DNA of 21,068 bases from JAYEHK01 sp034659475 (GTDB lineage Bacteria > Bacillota > Syntrophomonadia > Syntrophomonadales > Syntrophomonadaceae): the NCBI GenBank assembly GCA_034659475.1, contig JAYEHK010000046.1, forward strand, positions 1 through 21,068. The letters run 5' to 3'. The notes beneath the pieces are model-generated. The model was not told the DNA's origin. It ran no database searches and saw only the letters and a program-made list of their open reading frames with translations. Shown piece after piece: positions 15,010 to 21,068 of the stretch; the first letter of the stretch is position 1; each line of letters starts with the position of its first letter. The position numbers and the translations under genes were made by a program.

Positions 15010-15187
15010 ATGAAAATTAGCGGGCAACCGGGGAAGGGTACGATTTTAACGCAGATTTTCGCTGATTTACGCTGATGAACGCTGTTTATAATATTAATAA
15101 AAAGAACAGCGAAAATCAGCGTTTTTACTTCGTATTTTCTTACTAACCCTCCATGGCCACAGGACACAACCACCGCTGAAAATTAGT
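15010..15187. repeat. intergenic repeat family, copy E plus the left module of a further copy
   Basis: Starts at ATGAAAATTAGCGGGCAACC (left module missing), then GGGTACGATTTTAACGC, units CGCAGATTTT, CGCTGATTTA, CGCTGATGAA, CGCTG, the right arm GAACAGCGAAAATCAGCG, and the right end TATTTTCTTACTAACC. Directly after comes the left module of another copy (CCATGGCCACAGGACACAAC to AAAATTAG at 15187), showing how units abut head to tail. Confidence 0.85.
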
Positions 15188-15264
15188 GAGGAGTGAGGGG
15201 CTAGGAGTTAGGAGTCAGGCACTATGGCAATGCATTGCCCTTACTCCTCACCCCTGACCCCTTA
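15188..15264. repeat. imperfect inverted repeat with a 14-bp perfect palindrome at its centre
   Basis: A GAGG-rich left arm (AGGAGTGAGGGGCTAGGAGT) faces a CTCC-rich right arm (ACTCCTCACCCCTGACCCCT). At the middle, 15226-15239, is GGCAATGCATTGCC. There is no gene. It separates the two parts of the repeat cluster. Confidence 0.7.
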
Positions 15265-15401
15265 CCAAAAAAGGTCTGCGTAAGTCCAGAAAGTCCGCGT
15301 TAGTCCGCGTCTATTCAACGTTATTAACTACAAAAAATCCGTGTTAATCCGTTAAATCCGTGTAATCCGTGTCTATTTCAACGTCTATTTTCTTACTAAC
15401 T
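15265..15401. repeat. degenerate repeat block of TCCGTGTTAA-like units
   Basis: Runs such as GTCCGCGTTAGTCCGCGTC and AATCCGTGTTAATCCGTTA repeat at about 10-base intervals, then TATTTTCTTACTAAC as in the main family. It is related in style to the other copies but with TCCGTG instead of CAGCG units. Its right end overlaps the mutM stop codon. Confidence 0.7.
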
Positions 15402-16206
15402 ACCGTTGGCAATGCGGGCAAAAATGACTGCTTCTTCCCCCGATTCGGTCTCGTTCCAGCTCACTGCCACAGCGGGGGCATGAAGATCCGTGTCTGCCAT
15501 AGACCTTCAGATAATGCTGATTCTCTCCTTCAAGATTAAACCCATCCCGGTAATCGCGAAAAGTTGTTCCTCTTCTCTCAATGCTTTGGGACAGGACCAC
15601 CTGTATACTTCGGTGAAGCCTGGTGATTTCGCGTTTCTTTAACGATCCAGCCGGACGATTGGGTTTGATGCCCGCTTCAAAAAGCGCCTCATCAGCATAA
15701 ATATTACCCAGTCCACAGATCATCTTCTGGTTGAGCAGAAGTGTTTTTATCGCCACTTTCCTGTTCAGCAGCACCCGTACCAGATACTCCACAGTAAAAT
15801 CGTCTGATAACGGTTCTACCCCCATCTGGGCAAATAGTTTGGTCGTATCCTTACTCAGCCAGATACCTCCAAACCGCCTGGCATCCTGATAGATGAGTTT
15901 ACGCTGGCTGTCCAGATACAGAATAAAATGAACGTGTGGTTCCTTGACCTCCGCTTCTTCAGAGAGCATATAGAAGCGCCCGCTCATGCCCATGTGTACC
16001 ACAACAAAAAGATCTCCCGCCAGATGAAGCACCAGGAATTTTCCCCGCCGATGAATGGCGGTAAGTGTCTGTCCCTGCAACTCTCCCGGCTCAAATTCCT
16101 TTTGCCGAAGGATATCCATGCGCAGAATCTCAACCTGCTTGACCCGCGAGCCAATATTCATTTCCATTGTTCTTTTTACGGTTTCTACCTCTGGCAATTC
16201 AGGCAT
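15400..16206 (-). CDS. mutM: formamidopyrimidine-DNA glycosylase
   Basis: Excises oxidised purines (8-oxoguanine, formamidopyrimidines) and nicks the abasic site. At 268 residues it has normal length. The catalytic N-terminus PELPEVETVKR is intact (Pro1 after Met removal, Glu2). HRRGKFLVLHL carries the conserved Lys, and GLGNIYADEALFEAGI the DNA-binding Asn. The C-terminal zinc finger has four Cys (CPRCG...CPHC) with the GGRSSHFCP Arg. The ATG at 16206 has GGAGGG seven bases upstream, just after the polA stop, so they are one operon. The stop TAG is inside the end of a repeat block. Confidence 0.97.
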   Translation of the reverse strand: MPELPEVETVKRTMEMNIGSRVKQVEILRMDILRQKEFEPGELQGQTLTAIHRRGKFLVLHLAGDLFVVVHMGMSGRFYMLSEEAEVKEPHVHFILYLDSQRKLIYQDARRFGGIWLSKDTTKLFAQMGVEPLSDDFTVEYLVRVLLNRKVAIKTLLLNQKMICGLGNIYADEALFEAGIKPNRPAGSLKKREITRLHRSIQVVLSQSIERRGTTFRDYRDGFNLEGENQHYLKVYGRHGSSCPRCGSELERDRIGGRSSHFCPHCQR

Positions 16207-16229
16207 TATTCAACCCTCCATCTACCTGT

Positions 16230-18842
16230 CTATTCCCAGGTTTGCAAATCGTACCAGTTGGTGCCGAGTTTCATGCTGACCTCCAGCGGAACTTCGAGGG
16301 TATAGGCTGTTTCCATACAGGTTTTAACCAGGTACGCAACCTCCTCCAATTCTGATTTGAGGACTTCGAGAAGGAGTTCATCGTGAACCTGCAAGAGCAT
16401 ACGGGATTTAAGTTCCCGCGCTGATAGTTCACGCGCAACCTTGAGCATGGCAATCTTAATAATGTCAGCAGAGGTGCCTTGAATAGGTGTGTTCAGAGCC
16501 ATTCTGCGCGCAAAGGATTGCACCATTTTATTTTTCGCATTCAGATCAGGCAGATATCGCCGACGCTTGAGCACGGTTTCGACATAGCCATTTTCCTGAC
16601 CGAACCTAACGATGTCATCCATGTATTTTTGTACACCCGGGTAGGAATCCAAGTATTGTTCAATGTAAGTTTTTGCTTCCTTTCGGCTGACCCCAGTATC
16701 CCGTGCCAGTCCGAAATCACTGATTCCGTAAATAATTCCAAAGTTCACAGCCTTCGCCCGACGCCTGAGATCACTGTCCACACGTTCCAGCGGAACTTTA
16801 AAAATCTCTGATGCAGTGCGGGTATGAATATCGATGCCTTCCTGGAAAGTGTGAATCAGAGTTTCATCCCCACTGATATGAGCCAGCGCCCGCAGGTCAA
16901 TCTGTGAATAATCAGCCGAGAAAATAAGCCAGTCCTTCCCAGAGGATACAAATGCTTTACGGATTCGTCTGCCTTCCTCCATTTTTACGGGAATGTTTTG
17001 GAGGTTCGGTTCCACAGACGACAGGCGGCCTGTAGCTGTCATGGCCTGTTTGAAGATCGTGTGAATCTTTTCCGTTTCCGGATGGATCAAACCCTGCAGC
17101 GCATCCACATAGGTGGATTTAAGCTTGCTGAGCTGCCGAAAATGCATGATCAAGGGAATGATCTCATGTTGATCATAGAGCTTTTCCAACACTTCCTGTC
17201 CAGTGGAATACCCAGTTTTGGTTTTTTTGGCTGGCGGCAGACCCAGATCCTCAAATAGAATCTTACCCAACTGTTTGGGCGAATTAATATTAAACTGGCT
17301 GCCCGCCAGTGCATAGATTTCCTGTTCATGCTTTTCCAAACGCACCCCAAGATCTTCCCCAATGTCAGCCAGAATTTTCTTTTCCACCTTCACCCCGACC
17401 TGTTCCATGTCCGCCAGAATGCCTGACAGAGGCAATTCCAAATCAACGAAGAGTTTTGTTAGTTCCGGGGTCGCTTTTTCTAACATCAGATCGTGGACAT
17501 GGCGAATCTCTGATGCCAGATATGAAGCAGGCTGTTCTTTGCAATCCACTTTCAGCTGTTCCGTAATAACGGCCGCCAGCTCCTCTCCCTGAAACGCAGG
17601 GTCTAGTACATAGGTGAGCAGCAATGTATCACCCGCAACCCCTTTTAACTGGATGCCATAACGAGCCAGTAGCACCTCTGCAAATTTGGCATTATGCAGA
17701 AATTTAGATTGTTTTTCCTCTTCCAGAATTGTCTTAAAGAGGATCAGTTTTTTGTCTTTTTGCCCTTCTACAGGCAGTTCATAAATCTCATTCTTGTACT
17801 CAATATAAATTTTCTTGATCTGCGCCCACATGGGATGGTGATAATCCGCCTCAATATATAGGCCTATCCCCTCCTCCTGCTGCAGTTGATCAATAAAAGA
17901 AACCATGTCTGCAACATTGTCCAGCAGATGGGTTTGAATGGATGATTCCACCTTCTTGGTTTCAGCAGGTATGTATTCATCTGCCAATGCATTCAGGAAA
18001 TTTTTAAATCCCAGACGGGCATACATTTTTCGCAGTTCTTCTTTGTTTGGCTGCTGCCGTTCAAAGCTATCCAGAGTTTCATCAAATGGTATATCTCTGA
18101 CAATGGTAGCCAGTTCACGACTTAAGAAGGCCTGCTCCCGATTTTCGATTAACAGCTGCTGGCTTTTGGGACCACATGAGCCCTCTACATTTTCATAGAG
18201 TCCTTCCAGGGTTTTATATTGTTTGATCAGTTTGACCGCACTTTTTTCGCCGAAACGCGGAACACCAGGAATATTATCAGAAGCATCCCCCATCAAAGCT
18301 TTGATTTCAATCATCTGCCATGGTTCAACACCATATTTTTCTTTGATCAATGTAGGGTCATAAACATCAATTTCAGTAATTCCTTTACGTGTCAGGTATA
18401 CCCTGGTTTGATCGGAAACCAACTGCAGAGAATCTTTGTCCCCGGTCACGATAATACATTCATACCCTTCTTCTTCCGCCTGTTTGCTGAAGGTGCCAAT
18501 AATATCATCACCTTCATACCCCTGTTTCTCAATATAGCAAACATTCATTGCCTTCAGCACATCCCGAAGCATCTGGAACTGTCCCTTCAATTCGTCCGGA
18601 GTTGCCGAACGAGTCGCCTTATACTCAGAATAAATCTCGCTTCGGAAGGTCTTGCGATCTTTATCAAAGGCCACCAGCAGATGCGTCGGTGCTATTTCAT
18701 TCGTTATTCGGTTAAACATGGTTAAAAAGCCATACACCCCATTGGTATATTCTCCCGCTTGATTATTAAGCAGAGGCAAAGCATAAAACGCCCGATACAA
18801 CAGGCTGTTTCCATCAATTAACATGACTTTCTTTTCACTCAC
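16230..18842 (-). CDS. polA: DNA polymerase I
   Basis: 870 residues: 5' nuclease, degenerate 3'-5' exonuclease and polymerase domains, used in Okazaki fragment processing and repair. N-terminus: LIDGNSLLYRAFYALP, EGDDIIG, VTGDKDSLQLV and GDASDNIPGVP metal-site motifs. In the exonuclease domain the usual Asp-x-Glu motif is replaced by YIEADY (residue ~330), so proofreading is probably absent, as in Bacillus. Polymerase motifs: A is DYSQIDLR (Glu to Asp at residue 649), B is RRAKAVNFGIIYG, C is QVHDELLLEV. The GTG start at 18842 is preceded by GGGAGGAG. It follows a terminator, so it should have its own promoter in the short gap; I could not place that promoter securely. Confidence 0.97.
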   Translation of the reverse strand: MSEKKVMLIDGNSLLYRAFYALPLLNNQAGEYTNGVYGFLTMFNRITNEIAPTHLLVAFDKDRKTFRSEIYSEYKATRSATPDELKGQFQMLRDVLKAMNVCYIEKQGYEGDDIIGTFSKQAEEEGYECIIVTGDKDSLQLVSDQTRVYLTRKGITEIDVYDPTLIKEKYGVEPWQMIEIKALMGDASDNIPGVPRFGEKSAVKLIKQYKTLEGLYENVEGSCGPKSQQLLIENREQAFLSRELATIVRDIPFDETLDSFERQQPNKEELRKMYARLGFKNFLNALADEYIPAETKKVESSIQTHLLDNVADMVSFIDQLQQEEGIGLYIEADYHHPMWAQIKKIYIEYKNEIYELPVEGQKDKKLILFKTILEEEKQSKFLHNAKFAEVLLARYGIQLKGVAGDTLLLTYVLDPAFQGEELAAVITEQLKVDCKEQPASYLASEIRHVHDLMLEKATPELTKLFVDLELPLSGILADMEQVGVKVEKKILADIGEDLGVRLEKHEQEIYALAGSQFNINSPKQLGKILFEDLGLPPAKKTKTGYSTGQEVLEKLYDQHEIIPLIMHFRQLSKLKSTYVDALQGLIHPETEKIHTIFKQAMTATGRLSSVEPNLQNIPVKMEEGRRIRKAFVSSGKDWLIFSADYSQIDLRALAHISGDETLIHTFQEGIDIHTRTASEIFKVPLERVDSDLRRRAKAVNFGIIYGISDFGLARDTGVSRKEAKTYIEQYLDSYPGVQKYMDDIVRFGQENGYVETVLKRRRYLPDLNAKNKMVQSFARRMALNTPIQGTSADIIKIAMLKVARELSARELKSRMLLQVHDELLLEVLKSELEEVAYLVKTCMETAYTLEVPLEVSMKLGTNWYDLQTWE

Positions 18843-18890
18843 AAATCCGTCGCTCCTCCCGATGGGTTTTTATAATAGTAATAAAAATTC

Positions 18891-18919
18891 AATGGGCAGG
18901 GATGCTTTCCCTGCCCATT
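18891..18919 (-). terminator. terminator between the anti-sigma gene and polA
   Basis: AATGGGCAGGG and CCCTGCCCATT pair perfectly (11 pairs) around a seven-base loop. On the minus strand it is followed by GAATTTTTATT. It lies 32 bases beyond the anti-sigma stop. Confidence 0.9.
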
Positions 18920-18950
18920 TTATTATTTCCTATTTTTTCAGTTTTATCAT

Positions 18951-20033
18951 CTAGGGTTGTGTCTGTTCTACCAGATGAACCTCAATCTTAATCTGATTAG
19001 ATGCTTCATCCATTTGCTGGTTTGCAACCTCCAGATCAGTCCTCTGTTTTTGCCATTCCGTCAACTGCGCTTCTTCTGCTACAGTGATTTCATCCTTCGC
19101 TTCGAGGACCAGAATACTTTGCTGTAGTGACGCAATGGCCTCAACATTCTCAGTATATTGACTGGTATAGTTTACCCTGCTTTGAACCGGATTACTGGCG
19201 CCAAGAGCTCCTAAACTGGCTAAGACCTTATCGACATCTGCCTCATCTACAAGAAGCGAAACAACCTTCACTTTGCTTTGGGTTGTTGCATCCATGACGG
19301 TACTGTTAGAAGGCCGTAATACCATTTCGGTCCCATCTGCACTGGCAATCTGGTATACCTTTTGCACAGAGTCCCCAATATCCTCTACTCTGATTTTGGT
19401 TGTATAGGACTCTGCCATTTTCGGATCAACGACCACTGCTGGTTGATCAACTGTTGGAGTCGTTTCAGGCTCGATGTTGCTCGCGACGTTACCAATAGGA
19501 TTATCATTTCCAACAGAATTTGCCTGACCCTCACCATTATCAACGATAGCCACCTGCGTATTGGTCTGCGTTTGTTGTTCCTGATTTTCTTGGGCCAGCT
19601 GCTGTTTGTTCCGATTAATAATTTCCTCAATCGCAACATTGGGTTTATCTTGATCTCTGTTTCCCCAATCCTGAAGTGCCGCAACCATTGCTCCAACCGG
19701 CAGAAAACTGCTCAAATAAATGCCTGCTGCCAGCGCAACCCCCGCTACACTCGCTGCAATCCAGCCTGGTTTCCTGGGAGTGGATACTTCGGCAGAATGA
19801 AAAATTTCACGTTTTTCTTTTGCAACACGGCGATGGACATCTTTTACAAAACCTTCCGGCGCTTCATGAGTTTCTATATTATGTAAAAGAGCACAGGTAC
19901 GTTGCATCTGCTCTAGTTCGTAACTACACGTAAAACAGTTATCCAGATGGTCTTCGATCATCTTATTTTCTTGTTGATTTGTCATTTTATCCAGATAAGG
20001 AGATAACAGCTCTTGTATCTGTTCACATCTCAT
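18951..20033 (-). CDS. membrane anti-sigma factor with zinc (ZAS) domain and large extracytoplasmic part
   Basis: About 360 residues. The N-terminal cytoplasmic part has the zinc-binding anti-sigma signature His29-xxx-Cys33-xx-Cys36 (HLDNCFTC), which holds the partner sigma factor inactive. A single membrane span is near residues 90-112. The outer part begins with a Gln/Asn-rich linker and ends in a domain with two helices (VDEADVDKVLASLGALG, then TSQYTENVEAIASLQQSI and a coiled-coil-like run) that resembles DUF4349. Two ATGs are six bases apart; AGGAGG is only two bases from the first (20039) and eight from the second (20033), so I take 20033. It is directly downstream of the sigma gene. Release likely follows an envelope signal; the signal is unknown. 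Confidence 0.9.
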   Translation of the reverse strand: MRCEQIQELLSPYLDKMTNQQENKMIEDHLDNCFTCSYELEQMQRTCALLHNIETHEAPEGFVKDVHRRVAKEKREIFHSAEVSTPRKPGWIAASVAGVALAAGIYLSSFLPVGAMVAALQDWGNRDQDKPNVAIEEIINRNKQQLAQENQEQQTQTNTQVAIVDNGEGQANSVGNDNPIGNVASNIEPETTPTVDQPAVVVDPKMAESYTTKIRVEDIGDSVQKVYQIASADGTEMVLRPSNSTVMDATTQSKVKVVSLLVDEADVDKVLASLGALGASNPVQSRVNYTSQYTENVEAIASLQQSILVLEAKDEITVAEEAQLTEWQKQRTDLEVANQQMDEASNQIKIEVHLVEQTQP

Positions 20034-20067
20034 ATTCATTGCCTCCTCGCTATTTTAGACGAGGCCA

Positions 20068-20649
20068 TTAAGGCAAAAGTTCCCTGTCCCCCAACTTTTT
20101 TTTCAGTACGTTTCGCGCCCTGCTCAATCTCGATTTGACTGTTCCAATTGAGCAATGTAATACTTCGGCAATTTCCTCATAACTAAGGTCCATAATATCT
20201 CTCAAAATAATAGCTGTCTTATGTTCAGGCTTCATTTCATCAAGAAGACTTTGTATGTATTGAGAAAATTCCTTTTGTTCATATAATAGGTCCACCGTAG
20301 GTGAGTTGTCAGGGATTTCCTTTTCAACTTCATTCCCATCTGTTGTCGCCAGTGGCTCATCCAGAGACAAAGGCAAGATTCGTCGTTTCCTTCTTCGTAT
20401 TTCATCCAGGCATACATTAGTTGTTATCCGGTAAATCCAAGTACTAAAAGAAGCGTCCCCTTTAAAGGTACGCAATGATCGATAGGCCTTAATAAATGTT
20501 TCTTGTGCTGCATCGTATGCGTCTTCTTCATTACCCATATATCGAAATGCCAGTGAATATACCTTATGCTGATATTTTTCCACCAGCTCATCAAAAGCCT
20601 GACTCTCACCCCGCAGACTTTTTTTGACAAGTTGCTCATCCGAAACCAT
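20068..20649 (-). CDS. ECF-type RNA polymerase sigma factor (SigW-like)
   Basis: About 193 residues with sigma region 2 (YQHKVYSLAFRYMGNEEDAY, then AAQETFIKAYRSLRTF and FSTWIYRITTNVCLDEIRR, for -10 recognition) and region 4 (LSYEEIAEVLHCSIGTVKSR, the -35 helix-turn-helix). Regions 1.1 and 3 are absent, as in group 4 sigma factors. Resembles SigW/RpoE in form. The frame opens at a TTG at 20667, but GGGGGAG lies nine bases before the ATG at 20649, which I choose. It is co-oriented with the anti-sigma gene after a 34-base gap. I did not find a convincing self-recognised promoter upstream. Confidence 0.95.
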   Translation of the reverse strand: MVSDEQLVKKSLRGESQAFDELVEKYQHKVYSLAFRYMGNEEDAYDAAQETFIKAYRSLRTFKGDASFSTWIYRITTNVCLDEIRRRKRRILPLSLDEPLATTDGNEVEKEIPDNSPTVDLLYEQKEFSQYIQSLLDEMKPEHKTAIILRDIMDLSYEEIAEVLHCSIGTVKSRLSRARNVLKKKLGDRELLP

Positions 20650-20728
20650 TAATTGCTTCTCCCCCAAATAATGTTTGTTATCAGGTTTGTAAATTATTTT
20701 TTTTATTCCAATCAGTATTTTTATTTAT

Positions 20729-21003
20729 TTATGGAAAACAGCTGTATAAAACTTCCACTACAGCACACCATTTTTCTATCCATGACTTTACATAATCTTC
20801 TTTCTTTAAATAATTGTAACCAAAATGATTTTGTCTTTCTTCATCAAATTCGTCACAGTACACTAGAAATCCTTTAAAAAATTCAGCAAAGCATCTATGT
20901 AATATATCCCGTCTTTGGGTTGTCCCATCCTGTATTTATAGCTTAAGTTTCGCACCCCATAAAGCAAGCAAAAATAGAGGCTAAAACAGGTCGAAAAAGA
21001 CAT
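20729..21003 (-). pseudogene. small ORF in two frames, unidentified
   Basis: The ATG at 21003 (or the inner ATG at 20928) opens a frame reading MGQPKDGIYYIDALLNFLKD before a stop at 20863. A second minus frame, offset by -1, continues with a protein-like sequence (DEFDEERQNHF, then YLKKEDYVKSWIEKW, ending YSCFP) to the TAA at 20729. The frames meet at T TTT TTA (20881-20875). This is either one broken gene (a single-base loss) or a frameshifted small protein of about 65 residues (from 20928). I do not recognise the family. The rest of 20650-21068 is AT-rich with no gene I can support. Confidence 0.35.
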
Positions 21004-21068
21004 AAAAAATCCGCATGAACCCCGATTTATTGGTATGATTTAAATGCAAATCCAAATCAACCGAAAAA

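Noticed and set aside
20880..20960. Possible riboswitch upstream of the sigma gene (GGGACAACCC, GCGAAAC)
   Set aside because: Does not fit the c-di-GMP or other consensus cores I tried, and the stretch reads as protein code in the minus strand.

Overview
The window reads as chromosome from an anaerobic, low-to-mid GC Firmicute of the Clostridia type (acetogen- or Peptococcaceae-like). This rests on clear AGGAGG ribosome sites with frequent GTG/TTG starts, the polA-mutM-ytaF-coaE gene order, a tungsten-type aldehyde:ferredoxin oxidoreductase (AOR) with flavin/iron-sulfur partners, and sigma-54 control. The genus cannot be fixed from the sequence alone. Almost every gene lies on the minus strand.

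Left part (1-3180), accessory: the 3' end of a plus-strand P-loop ATPase (possibly BrxD/DUF2791-like), a broken transposase-like remnant, a repeat-rich stretch, a Fic toxin/VbhA-type antitoxin operon with its own promoter and terminator, and a tRNA-Leu(GAG) gene with a near-consensus promoter.

Middle (3309-12834), redox and regulation: a membrane-anchored peptide-type solute-binding protein without a transporter, a PAS/AAA+/HTH sigma-54 activator, then three genes matching the NuoE, NuoF/HydB and N-terminal HydA electron-transfer modules. Upstream of these are AOR and a four-cluster ferredoxin subunit. The ferredoxin-AOR pair has a -24/-12 sigma-54 promoter and a candidate upstream activator site. 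Inference: the five genes may form an NAD(H)-linked, possibly electron-bifurcating aldehyde/acid oxidoreductase, and the nearby activator may control it.

Right part (13082-20649), housekeeping: polA, mutM, ytaF, coaE and a lytic transglycosylase in one direction, preceded by an ECF sigma factor and its zinc-containing membrane anti-sigma factor. polA has an Asp where the family nearly always has Glu in motif A. The last 400 bases hold a probably broken small ORF with a T TTT TTA slippery-type heptamer at the frame change.

Across the window an intergenic repeat of about 180 bp recurs in the same orientation (near 1155, 1475, 6570, 10075, 15010, with partial copies). Its core is an inverted repeat built of roughly 10-bp units of the form CGCTGATTAC. 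This is the most distinctive unexplained structure, together with the AOR/flavin-module cluster.
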